From: Dendrophyllia cribrosa
Lineage: Eukaryota > Cnidaria > Anthozoa > Scleractinia > Dendrophylliidae
DNA: 64,000 nt
Assembly: GCA_024195265.1 (NCBI GenBank)
Contig: JAJLRJ010000002.1
Span: forward strand, 22,531,070 to 22,595,069
Direction of reading: 5' to 3'
This document shows, piece by piece, positions 45,621 to 58,886 of this stretch. The notes beneath the pieces were generated by a model that ran no database searches, had not been told where the DNA came from, and saw only the letters and a program-made list of their open reading frames with translations. Position numbers and translations under genes: made by a program. The first letter of the stretch is position 1, and each line of letters starts with the position of its first letter.

Positions 45621-48607
45621 TGTGATTATAATCATGTGTGAATTTCAGATATATTGTGCGATAATAATGTGCAATTTATCTGAGAACACAAGACGTTGTT
45701 TCCCAGATAACTATTCAGGCATATCGTTAACTGTTTGTACTTTTTACCCGACAACGTTTTTTTCAATGAGAGGAATAAAAAAGAGAAAGCAGAGTATGGT
45801 TTACAACATAACAGTTCATTTGTTTTAAGTCACATTTTACTCCTAGAAAAGTAGGTTATAATCTTAAATCAACTATTAATTTAACTCTTTCTTTTCTAAC
45901 AGGAAGAACGAAAGACAATATGGCAACTGCAGCGTTTTTCAGCAAAAGGAACATTCTTTGAGATGTTACCATTTGTTTACATTAAAAATGTAGTTTTTGT
46001 GGTCTTTAAAATAATTGATGAAAAATTGTTATCGTTCCCCGATGGTCTGTAAACAGTACCCTACATTTTCGTGGTCAGCAGGAAACCTGGGGATAGGACA
46101 AGACACCCACCATCACTCCTCCAGTATTGTACTAGATTTTACTCCCAAAGATAATTATTGAAAATATGGGCTCGACAATTGCAGTGAAAACGTGGGGACT
46201 GTATATTTTCGGAACGAATAAGATAGCACTAAAACTAAAAAACATCTAGTTATATTATATCAAGAGATATTTAATTATTTAAATGTGAAATTATTGAAAT
46301 ATACTTGCAATTAAACTGTATTAAAATAGAATCATAGAATATGTTATTTGACCCTTATTTTATTAATAGCTCTGGGAGGACAGTTCATGTCTCTGACATG
46401 AAACTTCATTTGCAACACTGACTCCTCATGGTGTCAGAATCGTAGATGTGTTGACAGTTAAAAAAGTTTTCAAGCTGAAATAAACACAACGCTACAGAGT
46501 CGATCGTCATGATAAATACATTATGTAATCGAGAAGCTAAAAACTACATCAGGGGCTTTTTGTCAATACGGGATTGAAGGCGGGGAAGCATGAAATGAGT
46601 TAACTAATCGATAGAAGTTCGGAGAACGATCCTTCCGTAAAAACACTCGCTTTTTTTGTTGACAGATTGCCGTTGTTCTCTGTCTGTTTATGTGAATGTG
46701 ATTCTATTAAAACAAAGTAAGGCGTTTGTTTCGTGTGACTACATTTTCAGCAGGTATTATCTATGAAAACATTTTGCCCACAAGTTAAATTGTCAACCCA
46801 GGAATATATATTTGTTTTTTTTTATCGCCAAACAATGAGAGTTCTTTGTACGCTTTTACTGACAAAGTTTCTCTGACCTAGCCAAGAGGAGCACTGGTTT
46901 TAATCCTTTCACTCTAAAAGGATACGCGTAGTCTCGTTTAAACTTTTGAGTCTGTCGACGAAATCTTATGGTGTGACCATTCTCCAGCAGTACTTATGCA
47001 TGGTACCACTTGTATTTCAATATTTTACAAAACGAAATTTGGGATTTTTCTTGAATTTCGATTTTTGGTACCCTTGGGAGTAGAGTTAATACCTTTCCTA
47101 GTCCCGTGACAAAGAAAAAGCTGAAAATGAAACCGCAAACATCGTTACGTGTCGTGGCATATATTTTCACCGCTTTAGTGACGGCGAAGAAAGGAATGAC
47201 ATGTCACACTTAATCTAACCAAGTGGCTTTCAAAAATGCAACTTGCTTAGTCGTGCAGACCGAAAACATCAAAACAAAACAAAATCAACGGAAGTAAGGG
47301 TCACTGAGACGCAAAAACAAATAGGCTTTATTAAACCTGTTATTTTGCATAATTGTCGTTCCTCGGATGATTCTGTGTGTTTTAAGGAAACTGCTGACAC
47401 TACACACTATACGAAATAAAAACTAATGATCAGTGAGTTTGATGAATGGATACCTTAAACCCGTCAAGAAAAGAGCATACCCAAAATATCTTGGAACAAT
47501 TTCAGACGAAAAGGTCACAGACAGCGTGCATCATCTACCAAAGGCGTCTCGAATCATATTTTTTTTATCGTTTGGCAGTTTTCATAGAAAAGACAAACTT
47601 TTGATGTGGTAAACCTTACACGTACATTTACTTTACTGCTTGACTTGTGAACTGTTCTAAAGAAAATGAAACAAAAACCAAAAAAAAACTAAAGGGAAAG
47701 TATTGCGGCATGCAGTTCCTTGAGGGACTTTGTAGTGTTGTACGCAGACGTACTTATTTAGTTACAATAAACACTTTCCCCTTTTACGGGTTATTTTCAA
47801 CGGTATTCGTAAATTGGTTGCAGCTAACGCGCGCTTTTAATATGTGCATATTAATCCGCGGCTCTGTGTGTAATATTCCCAAAAGACCAAACAACTCACC
47901 CGGATCGCAATGGGTCATCACTGAGATTAAATATCTTACGCCGCATGCCAGAGAGTTTATAAGTTATGGAAAAAAAAATTTATGAAAGCTTCATTTGAAG
48001 TGTCAAGAAACCAAACTAAACAACGCCAACTTTGATCGACGTTTAAGAATGTGAAATAACGATTTACTTCATTGATGAACCCAATGGCAGGATCATACAT
48101 TAGAAACCAAAATAAAACTGCTAAGAATGCGATGTTACGTCAATTCAAAGTTTCGGAAACTTGACTCCCGAGGAAATTCAGTATTAACACAGTCGTAGAT
48201 CGTTCTTGAATTTAACAAGAACAACGAAAGACCCGGACATCAATGCTTATTATAGATTCATTTTAGAAAACGACTAACATTGTAAGTTAGTGGTTAAAAT
48301 CACGGCGGCTTAGGAGTAAAGTCCATTTTCTTTTGATGCAAACGTCACGCCATTATTAAGGTCATGAACCTGTTTTGATTTTATCCGTTTTCCGTTCTAT
48401 GACACGCACTATTGTGGACTGCATAACATTTACGCCTACGCAGTGTGTTTGTCATAGTAAATGTAGGCTATATTATTAAGTTTTTGGACATATTTTGAAT
48501 CCATTTCTTGCAATAATTTCGATTGTTTGATGGACTAAACACTTCAAGTATCTTTTACGGGAAGCGGCTTCAGATGCTCCGCCCCATAAATTTCTCGAAA
48601 TTTGGAT

Positions 48608-48675
48608 CAATCATAGGGCATAAGACGTCAATCAAAGGATATAAGACGTCAATCATAGGGCATAAGACGTCAAGC
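48608..48675. repeat. Three tandem copies of a 20-25-bp 'cataagacgtcaatca' unit
   Basis: 'ggcataagacgtcaatca', 'ggatataagacgtcaatca' and 'ggcataagacgtcaagca' occur in succession. TGACGT-like cores are present, but no function can be assigned. Confidence 0.75.
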
Positions 48676-49741
48676 AATGCTAAAATGCTTTGAAAATGAC
48701 ACGACTGAAATGAATGATCACAAGACGCCGCTCAGACTGGTACAGGCCCGTCAAAAAGCTGTCAAGAATTTGATTGACAAGGCTATGTTGGGAGTGAATG
48801 AAAACGGAATAAGTTGACTCCCCAAAGCATACTAAGTTACTCATCTGCCGCGTGCATCGGAATTTTAGTTTGCTTCTTCTGAAATTCATCTTGTCCATTT
48901 ACTACGTTTGATTAAGCCTTTTGTTGAGATATAATGATTTGCAATTCAAGAACAAAGAAATCAAGAACAAAGACGGAGAGGTACCATCCAGGATAAAGAC
49001 CATCAACATGTAGTGGAATTTGGTGTAGTGGAGTACATCCAAGGTCATAGACTATGCATGAAGCCAACTCCGACTCGTATCTTAGTAATTTTAAAAGACA
49101 GATAACTACAGGACTGGCAGACAGAAACTACTGGCATGGTAACGAATAAGTAACAAGTTACGAAATCATCATTGACAATTCGCGGAAATGATTTTAGCAG
49201 GGAAACTGGTTTACAGAAAAGAAAGAGAAGCCACCAGAGAGCCATGGTATAAAAAGCTTCGTTGAAACGATCATCAATAAAGGAATGTTCAACCACATGA
49301 CATCATCGAGGTCCACGATATCGACAGAACGGGGGGGCTTTCCCTTACCCATCACCCGCCACAGGTTTGGATACCTCCGAATATCGAATGGGTCCGTCAA
49401 GTACATTTGAAACACCACCTTTCCCGGACGCGTGGAACTGCATTGACAATCGCGAGTAGCATTTTCAAGTAAGACAGCAGCGACAAATTTTTCTGAAGTA
49501 AGTTGTTCACTTATACCCCCATTACTCAACAATTCAGCAAATTAACTTCGCTATAGCGTCCGCGAACTAGAAATTCGTTTATATATTCAATCCATTTCAC
49601 GGCTTCAAAACAAAAAGGTCACTGGCGTGTCGGTGGCAACTGCGGAACCATATTGCATGGCAATAGACAAAGCAGGCATGTCTTATGTAAGCGATTTCTT
49701 TTCTTTATTCAGCTAGAAACCACCAAGAAACTACTGTTAAG

Positions 49742-52700
49742 ATGGAAGAAAACTCAGGAGAACAGGAAACCATAAGGGAAACTTCGGTAAGTTCAAGCGC
49801 ACAAGTGCAACAAACCTGTTATTCTCCGGAAGAAAAAAATGTGGCAAATGCGACGTGCTTAACACGACGACATAAACGGCAAAATAGTAAACCTTATCTA
49901 GGAAAACCAGAAATTTTGATTGTTTAAAGGTTATTCCAAGATAATTGCTTATTAACATTTTTACAGCTTTTTAGTTGGGAATAATTCTATGTTTAATTAA
50001 AAGTTTGCATGATCATGTACATCGGTAGGTGCTTGGTGGACATCCCATCGGTCATAACACTAAACAAGTAAACACGCTTTTAAAGTATTCGGATACTCTG
50101 CACTTACAGCAGCTATCTCAAATCCACGATGACGTCGGCAAACGAATTTTCCTTAATAATAGCTCTTTTTTGTTTTGATTTTCAGGAAAGCTACAGTCGC
50201 CTTATCCGTACCCTCAGAAGGCTTCTTCGAACCCTAGTGAACATTGCCCAACATAGGAGGAGACAACTAGCATCCGGTCAAGGAACTAATGAACAACCTA
50301 GATTTCACATAGTTTTGCACTTACCATATTACCTAAGGTACGCGTTTAACGTACCAGTTCTTCAGTTTATATGATTTTTACTCGTGTCTCAAACGATGTA
50401 GGTATACATTTTTTAGCAGTTGTGTCAAATGAATGGCATTTACCTTTTACCTCGTTGTGTCTAACCACTCGTGACAAATCCTTTGAAATTGTGACCATTC
50501 AAACGAAAAACTACTGAACAGTATTTTCTTATGCTTCTGTCCGTCTATCAAATATTCCCAAAAAGCGATTTTATAAATTTTCTCAAGTTTGTCTTTTGGC
50601 ACCAGTAAATGATCTAAATACAATCAAAATACACTTTGGTTAACATTATTTGAATATCAATAAACATTTTACTTTACGTTTGCAAAAAAAAAAAAAAACC
50701 GAAAACGTTATTCAACAAAAATCGTTACCATTAACAATACATGTACACATGTATCATGGATTTATCAACCCTTATGGTTTGTTTTCTGAAACCAAAGTAA
50801 CCAAACTGAGAGATTGTCTTTATCATAAAGTGGTCCGCATTACAGAAGTAGAGTTTATATAAGCTTTCAATTGGTCTCTCTGCAAACAAATGAAATGTCT
50901 GTGATATTCAACACTTGTTCTCCTGGCTCAAAATCTTCGCTTATGTTATATGGTTTAAAACATTTGGAGGCTGTAAACTAATTAATAATTTTGACAACTG
51001 AGTAAACTCCTAGGTTCTATTCAAAGGTGAAGGATTTCATGGGATTTATCCATTACTTCTTTAAACCACTATGACAAATCGCGTTATTTTTATCATTGTC
51101 ATTTTGTCAGTTTAACCTTGTTTAAATCTACGGGCTAAATCCAACAATGTAAAGGCTTTATTTTCGAAATTTAACAACAGTTATAAATAAATGTGAGTGG
51201 TTTTTAAATAAGTGTGGATTTGCTAATTAATCTGCTGTAGTATATGTGCTTAACAGATATTATATATTCAATATTCACTGCCCAGTTTCGTTTCTTTTCA
51301 ACACAGACGTATCGATAATCAAGGATGGCAAGGAAGAGATTGGGTATGTAATTTTTGTATCATAATCAGCGTAATAACCTTGTAAGCTTAACTCACTTGC
51401 CTTTTAATGCACAAGTCAATGTGCCACAAGATTTAGGTTTGCCTTCCAAGAACCTTAAAAAAAGCTTTTCTAATACCTGTAATGCGCAAATTCACGTGTG
51501 AATATGATCGAATGCACAAAACAGATAATAGAACTGTTCAGTGACACTACAATACTAAAAAATATAAAATCTCATTAAGAAAGAAAAACACAACACACAG
51601 TAAACCAAGAATAGAATTGACTACTACATACAACAATTTTGAGTCTGAATGCTTATCATGAGATCATGTGGGAGATTTTTGATAAAGGAAAGTTGTAGAA
51701 TTGACTACTAAATACAACAATTTTGAGCCTAAATGCTTATCATGAGATCATGTGCGAGAGCTTGGGAGGTTTTTGACAAAGGGAAGTTGTAGAATTGACT
51801 ACTTAACACAACAATTTTGAGTCTAAATGCTTATAGGTATAAACATTGTCAAGATAGGCATTTTTGATAGAAAAGTTATCATATTGGTCATTAAACATCA
51901 CAAAATATTTCAAGCAACTCGAAGTATTTAAATTACTAATATTACTAATAACATAAGTCACCTAATGTTGTAAGTAGTATCATTATTTTACTTCACAATT
52001 CAACATAATTGTACAAAATTGGTTCTCAGAAGTTGAAAATATTGCTGGGATACAATACTTTTGCAGCGTTTCAAAACTTCACTAGCAAATACAACGATGA
52101 AAAGGAAATTTTATGTCGCCAATGGAGAGGAAACCAAGGCCCCTTAATGCACTTGTGCACTTGTGTATTTAAACCGTGTTCTGACTAGAACCCAATTAAT
52201 AATATGCAATCACTTCAAGAAGGAAAAAAAATCACTTCCAAGAAATTAAAATTACTCCATTGATCTTGACTAATACAATTCTAGCTGAATCTCTTCCTAA
52301 GCGCACCAGAATTTAATACACCAAGGAATAAAACGTTATGTACCTGGTAATCTTTGTCTAATGCTCTCTTTAACTATTATTTAACCCATTCACACCTGAG
52401 GATTTTTACGTTTTTGAGTGATTTTCTGCATACACACGCCCCATAGGATTTCGTGACTGCATATTTGGAGTTACCATTGAAAGTGCTGCTGTTCTAAAAC
52501 ACTGAAGGCTCGAGTTTACTGGAAACGTCATTGTGACGATCTCATTTTGCTTGCTTGATTTGCAATAAAGGGTCCAATATGAATTATCTACGATTTTTGG
52601 TAAGTTCACAGCCATTTTTCATCTTTAGTAGCTGCCTGGTGAGCATCATTAAGCTTGGAGGTAGTTCAGAGTCCACTTCTCAATGAAGCGAGTTAGTTGT

Positions 52701-53906
52701 TGTACTTCGTTTGCGAATTTGGCTCGTTGCTCGTTGAACTGGAAAAATGGCCGCCTGGAAACGAAGCAGCTTTGGGACTCGACTCTGGATGAATTTCTCG
52801 ACCTACTGCGGCATATTTTGGAAGTTGCGACCACAGGAGAACACAACAAGCGCGAAATTTCGGCGGTGGGTCGGAGTGGCTGTGGACTTAGTATAAATAT
52901 GAAATGTGTGCGGAAAGAAACGAACGCTGTCAAAATTCTTGGCCATTTCCCAGCATGCAGTGCGGTGGTGATATTGAAAATTGAGGCAAGGTCAGTATGC
53001 ATTAGAACGAGAGGCTAGAGCTCGGCCCGAGCAACGAATAAGAGCAAAAAAATTCACTGCTAAGCTAGGACTATGACTGAATTTTGCTGTGAATGTTGAT
53101 TTTTGGGTTTGCCATGATGATTTGAATAAAAAAAACTAAAGGCAAAAACGTGATTTTTGTTGTTTTTCTATGACGTTAAAAACGGTAATTTTTGTTATTG
53201 TCCAAATTCAAACGCTGATATTCTGCAAAAATCGCTGACTTTTTTGTGTTTATTGGGTATCTCAATTTGAAAGACTTTCTAGTCAATGCTCACAACTGCT
53301 AGTTAAGGCAATGTTCGCACGATTGAGAAAGTTACAATTTTTTAAAGCAGTGGAGTCTTGTACGGGCGGTTACGGGCGGTTCAGGTGTCAATGGGTTAAA
53401 CATCACAGAAAAGGGATATTTAAAGCGTGTAATTGGAAGACCAAAACAAATGTTTTTATGTTATATATTATTTCATTAATACATCAGAAACAAATAAACA
53501 TGTAAACTGTTTGTACATTCACGCACCCTTCTCCCAAAATGAGCATTATTTCCCTATTAATGGAATGTATAATTTATCTAATGAGACGTTTTGTATTACT
53601 GAAGCTCCAGCTGTCTGTCATCTTGACTGAGTGAAGTCACATATACAGATAGGCAAACAACATCCAGAACGTTGTTAGAAAATATTACTATCCAGCATCA
53701 TAATTGGACTGGCTAGTTTGAACACTTTAATTAATTTCGATATAATCTTCATTAACGTCTAATTAAGCACACATGAGAAATTACTTACACAATGAACTTG
53801 AAAACCGTTGTATTTTGATTACTTATTGTTGCATAGGAAATGTGACACTTTTGTCTAAAGCAAGAAATGTTGTTTCTTTTTTCTACAGACACCAGATGAG
53901 CTATAA
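49742..53906 (+). CDS. Gene 4: four-exon small protein, about 83 residues, unknown family
   Basis: Predicted join: 49742-49786, 50186-50337, 51307-51343, 53889-53906. All introns are GT-AG with good pyrimidine tracts ('gttttgattttcag', 'tttcttttttctacag'). Phases are 0, 2, 0, the same as gene 3. The product starts MEENSGEQETIRETS. Exon 2 encodes 'ESYSRLIRTLRRLLRTLVNI', then 'AQHRRRQLASGQ', a basic amphipathic helix. The 37-nt exon 3 ends GRDW and the final exon encodes TPDEL. An acceptor ('ctttattcag') 31 bp before the ATG suggests a 5'UTR intron. AATAAA at 54156 is a plausible poly-A signal. Exon 2 is 33 nt longer than in gene 3. No known domain. The last intron holds a TTAA-flanked transposon and a minisatellite. 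Confidence 0.6.
51612..51838. repeat. Three tandem copies of an 84-95-bp unit in gene 4 intron 3
   Basis: Each unit begins 'tagaattgactact' and contains 'acaacaattttgag' and 'aatgcttat'. The second copy has an 11-bp insertion relative to the first, and the third is partial. Confidence 0.85.
52385..53395. mobile_element. TTAA-flanked non-autonomous DNA transposon in gene 4 intron 3
   Basis: The ends 'cccattcacacctga' and 'tcaggtgtcaatggg' are inverted with one mismatch, and both borders are TTAA (52381-52384, 53396-53399). TTAA duplications are used by piggyBac and Kolobok superfamilies; CCC...GGG ends favour piggyBac. Overlapping ORFs at 52649-53018 on both strands show no transposase block. 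Confidence 0.7.
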
Positions 53907-54661
53907 TGTCACATGTGGAACAAAGAGGATATTAACTATTTAAATTAAAGCAAGCTTTTGGATTTTTCATGGCCCTGTAAATATGTTAAATAGCCTTGAT
54001 GCAAAGCAAGATGTAAATGTAATATGAATGAATGAGAAAAATTGGTTGAATAAGAATAAGAAATATGAATAAGGAAAATGTTGTGTATTTAAGAGATTAT
54101 GAATGACTTATAAAAAGACATAATTGTCAGATTAAATAGACGTTTATGAATAACTAATAAAAACTACATGTTGACTATTAGTAATTGTCAGAGGTGTGGA
54201 AGTAAACGCCACCCCCTCCCTCCCCACGAAACATTTTGACATAACTGAAAAAAATCCAAGAATCCAGTGAAGTTAGACAATATAAAGGCAAATCCTTCCT
54301 TTCATTGTTTTTCTGTGGCCTCTTTTACCCACGAATTCGGCTCCGTGAGGGATTGTGGGATTGTTTGGGTCACGCGAGACACGACGAGAGAGAAATCAGT
54401 TCAGTATCATTTTATTTGAGGCACTCATATCAAGACAATGCTTCCACAAGTTAACGCAGAGTATTAATGCACTAATTATGGTTTCTCTGCATGAAAACAA
54501 CAACCAGCGGTAAAAAAGCGGAACTCTTTAAAAGGTTTAATCGCGTGATTCACGTGTTGTTCGTATATGGTATCCCAACCATATTTTAATTATTATCTTT
54601 AAATCGCGTTTATTTAAAACGCACCAACTCCAATGTTTTGACATTTTGCCGGCATGTCCCC

Positions 54662-54696
<35 letters not shown>

Positions 54697-57289
54697 CAAA
54701 AAAAAACCGATCCCAGAAATTGTAGCGCCCAATGTGACTATCCGCCATCGTTCCTGGAGTGGACAATAGTGCGCGACGTTTCGCGTTATGCCACCCCCAT
54801 TGATATTAATGTGTCAGAAAGAGCAAATTGGATATTAAAAACAATAGTATTTATTTTTACGATTAGTAATCTGATATGGCCAAGGCAGTGCACCAAAAGT
54901 TAATATGCGGCTTGTTAATAAAACCGCCCAGATGTAATACGTGCTGCTTTTAGTTTCCATTGCTCCTGAAAGGCTTAAAAGCATGTGCAAACTGACAAAA
55001 AATAACACGTTTGGATAAACAGGGACTTGAACTTGGACCGTTTCCAGAGCAGAAAACTTTTCACAACGTCAACATAACAACTCTTTCACGAGGAAAACAT
55101 TGCAACATGCAACGAGAGTTCGCATGTTTGCACACGCAACGCCTGGGAATGTGGCGACAATGAAACACAGCTACAGATTGACAAGATTACAGATTGACAA
55201 GAACAATCGGTAAAGCACGATGAAAGACTCGCGTGACTGTCTAGTAATGGTATTCTAAACAATTTCACGATTCAATGACTTTGAACATATGCCGAATAAA
55301 CTACCAGGTGGCAAGCCACGTGGAAAGAATCGTCCTTAAAAAGCGAAGGTCAAAAATGAACTAAAAAACAAAGAGGTAAGTAATTTAGATTAAACAAATT
55401 GAGTTCGGTACAAACAATGAAGCAGATATCAAACTTCAAGTACAAAACAATTCGAGGCTTGGTATTCTTAAAAATGATATACAAAATTTTGACGTTACAA
55501 TGCCTTGTTATTCACTAACAATGAAGAAACCTTTAGTTTAACACTTTGTTTTACAAAAAAGGTGTTGGCGTTCGTTGTCGGTTTATTAATAGTAGCAGCT
55601 ATTAACAACTTCAAGAGACGGCGACAAAAAGTAGTTTTTGAAAGTCAAAGCTTTCATTCCGCAGTATATACGTGCACTTTCTTCACAAGTTTTCCTTTTT
55701 TCCTCAACACAAGCGATTTTATTCATTCTTAGCCAAAATAACATGACAGAATTATAACATGCAATGGGTTATCTAAAACGGAAAACTAGTAATTTATCCC
55801 CCCCCCCCCCCCAAAAAAAAAAAAAAAACTACAACAAAACAAAACAGAAAATACAGTCCCCTCGTGTCAAACTCCAAAACTAAAACATAGTTTGTTGTCG
55901 ATTCTCCGCAAGATTTCCAGTGCGCCGTTAAGATATCAAGATTTTTTTTAAATCGAGGCAGACAAACGAAGCATAATGAACCGAACCAGTGTATATTTGC
56001 CTCCTACAGCCTCAATATTGTACGCGAGCAACTCTCGCATGGTTTACAATTTTGTTGTAACGTTAACATAAGAGACACAATTCTGTTGTTACAATTAAAT
56101 GTGTAAACCCTGTCGGTGCTGTTCTTTAAGCGCAGCCATCTTTACGTTGTATAACGTTCTATACTACGTTATTATCCCCCACAAAGGGAACTCAAAGGAA
56201 CTCCATATTTGCCCACTCTGAACTTTCGAACTTAAAATTAAAATAGCTGTTTCGATTTCTCTCTGTCAACTGCCAACCGAAACCAAAAAGAATTACAAGT
56301 TTCTATCCTACAGCCATGTTTTAACTGGTTTCATTGCAGGGGAACAGTTAAATTATATATTCTAAACAAGAACAAATGAACAAACGATATTTACTTCTAT
56401 TCTACAATCGCACGTTTCTCATTCTCGCTGCAAATATAACATGCTAATAATAATGAAGGAAACCATTCACCGTTTTATATCGCTGTAACTAATCAGTCAC
56501 CGATGCTGCCCGCAAAAACGTTTTCTCTACCATATACCTAAATTGGCTTGCTGCACTGCGGAAATATAAAATCAACATAAACAAGTGTTCACTCACACTG
56601 TACCTCTGGCTTGAAGCAACCATCCTATCATGGAGCCTAGGTTTCATTTCGATTTTCAGATCAGTACAGCAATTCGTCTCACTATATACGCAGTGAAGCA
56701 CACCTAACAAAGACAACGTGTACAAGCGATAAGGTATAAAAGGAAGGGAGGAAACGAATGGGCATTCTCAAACGAGACGCCCGCTGACCAACGTTAGCCT
56801 CGGTAAAGGAAACCGGAACACATTTCACCGCTGCCAAATTGAAACTGCCTATTCTAGCTTATTCTCGGCACTGACAAGAACCTCCTAAACTATCGCCCAA
56901 GATTCAACATTTCACCACAAAATAATCCGCCATAGTGTGATATGCGGCACGTTATCAGTTGATTACGAGCGATGGCGTACAAAAAAAGGCGAAAAGAAAA
57001 CAATAGCAAAAAGGTTCCCGAAACTTCGAGCTTTAAAACTCAAGTTGCAGCTTATCTGCGGATGCAGCTATCTTTTTTCGGTATTGTGGTTTATCTTAGA
57101 GAGCACGTCCTTGTCACACACCTTAACCGCGGTTAAATTCCCACACGTGCCCTAAGAAGTTAGTACATCGTGTACACACTCACAAGACTCGAACAGATTC
57201 AACATTAAAGAGCTCAGCAAAAACATTTCAAATATTGGCAGTCAGATCACCGAGTTTATACTGACCTTTGTCTCCTTTCTATTCCATGT
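53907..57289. other. Non-coding, partly colinear with 27.8-29.3 kb
   Basis: Contains a poly-C run of about 32 (54661-54694) and a C-then-A run at 55799-55828. The block 55250-56910 matches copy 1 in order, including the antisense exon-like island at 56604-56715. ORFs here are short and not shared with copy 1. Confidence 0.4.
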
Positions 57290-57440
57290 TTATTATTGTT
57301 TGTTGTTACTTTTTAATAAAAACTAACGATAAAAAACGACGTTTCGACGATTCTGAGGTCATTTTGGTGACTACTGCGCCTGCGCAGCAGTCACTATTGC
57401 CATCGTCTGAGTTTTCCAAATGTAAGTAACAATAGGATAT
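57290..57440 (-). repeat. Penelope-like or LINE element end
   Basis: The minus strand contains 'cgtcgaaacgtcg' followed by T-run, 'atcgttagttttta'. The same block occurs in + orientation at about 62981-63036. 'GAAACGTCG'-type ends are common in Penelope-like elements; the assignment is tentative. Confidence 0.4.
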
Positions 57441-58886
57441 ACGTCGGAGCCAATCAGCACACACAAATATCCATCTTGCGGTCTCTCTCATCGATAGTTC
57501 CCGATGACAAACGAAAACCTTGGCTGCCTATTCGATCTCTTTAAAGTTATCTTTAAAATATAAAAAAAAACTTAGACCTAATTTGCTCCGTTTGAACTTA
57601 TTTTGAATTTATAAATATAGAAATCAATCAATTTCAAAATCATTCAAACTCTTCAACAAGAAAGAAACTTTCTTTTGGGAAAAACGTGTACGTGACATCT
57701 TTGACCTCTTTTGTTTATGCTAAATGAACGTGATGCCTTGAAGCTCCTCATGACTTACGCATAATAAATTATAGCGCAATGCAGTTTCATTTTTTCCTTC
57801 GTCGCTTTCGTAACAGAAAGGGGAAAATCGTCCTCCAAACAAAAACTTTAATTCGCTTTTGAGTTATTTCAAATTATTGCTTCATGGAATTAAATAATAT
57901 GGTGTCCGTTTACAGTCTATGTTTTAGTTTCTGTTCTCTCAGGTTTACCTTTGCGATTAATTGGAAATAATTTCCAGTTTCGTTTCCGTCCGGTTCATTA
58001 CCATTTTAGTCGAAACTGAATTTTTACTAGACTATGTCTAGTTGGCTACCGTTAGTCTCGAGCTCTGTTAATTTTACAACATTTACTTCTCACAGCTTTC
58101 ATATTTTGTTTCTAACCGCTCAGATGCAAGATTGCCAGAGTAATTTTCAGCTTTTAGGTCGGTATTTACATAAAAGCCTCGTATGAGAAAAACCGACTTA
58201 AATCTTGACTCTTCGGAGAATAATTGAGCCTCTTCGGAGGTTAATCACTAAGATCCAAGAATTTTTGATTGGGGGGGGGGGGGGGGGGGGGGGGGTCCAA
58301 ACATCTCCTCCACACCTTCCCCCCAGTCGCGGTTGCATGTTATAATCCTGATTTAACGTCGTTTCCTTGGTCCCTTACCATGTAAATGAATTCTAATCGT
58401 AAAGGGACAAGCACGTGTTTCTGTTAACGCCAGTCTAGTCGGGCAGTACTGCTTTGCGAGCAGTCCATCAGAGGGTACCCAAACACAGTTACATGTTTGA
58501 ATATGCCTGGAATTTAAAATTAGTTTAGTAGCAAAATGCAACGCGCGTTTCATTAAAAAAAAATCAACCGTTGAATAGTGATATGCAAGAATTTCAGTGT
58601 CAAGCAAGTAGTAAAACAAAAAAACAACAACACAGGATTGATAGAGGGGGTCCGGGCGCCCCTGACCCTCCCCCTGGATCCGCCAATGTTACCTAAGCAA
58701 AAAAAGAAATAGAAGTTCATAAAGACTTCTGATATAACTTTCATAAAGTTTTTCCAAATTGTGTTAGCAATGGTCTTAGTAATGATGCATGTTGTTTGTC
58801 AATTGTTAATGCTTCAGTGGTTGATTGACGACTGGAGGTGAGAGTGGCCAGGCCAGGCTCCTTTTATTCCGAAACTTCGTGTTTAA
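57441..58886. other. Non-coding spacer with poly-G run
   Basis: A run of about 25 G lies at 58271-58295. A 'gtccgggcgcccctgaccc' block at 58650-58680 looks like an element tail. No gene was seen. Confidence 0.35.

Larger units (their letters stand above)
44667..49710. other. Gene 2 3'UTR and spacer to gene 4
   Basis: After the stop, the exon continues to a donor at about 44706 and rejoins at 45902 ('tttctaacag|gaagaac'); both sites have counterparts in gene 1. The remainder is colinear with 17.3-20.8 kb but without shared ORFs. A (TTA)n run upstream at 43958-43985 is in the last intron. A minus ORF at 49532-49194 (112 codons, 'YLTDPFDIRRYPNLWRVMGK') looks exon-like, but I do not recognise it and found no counterpart in copy 1. 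Confidence 0.4.

Noticed and set aside
49194..49532. 112-codon minus ORF as a gene
   Set aside because: Looks exon-like in composition but has no recognised domain, no counterpart in copy 1 and no clear splice partners; left as a note only.
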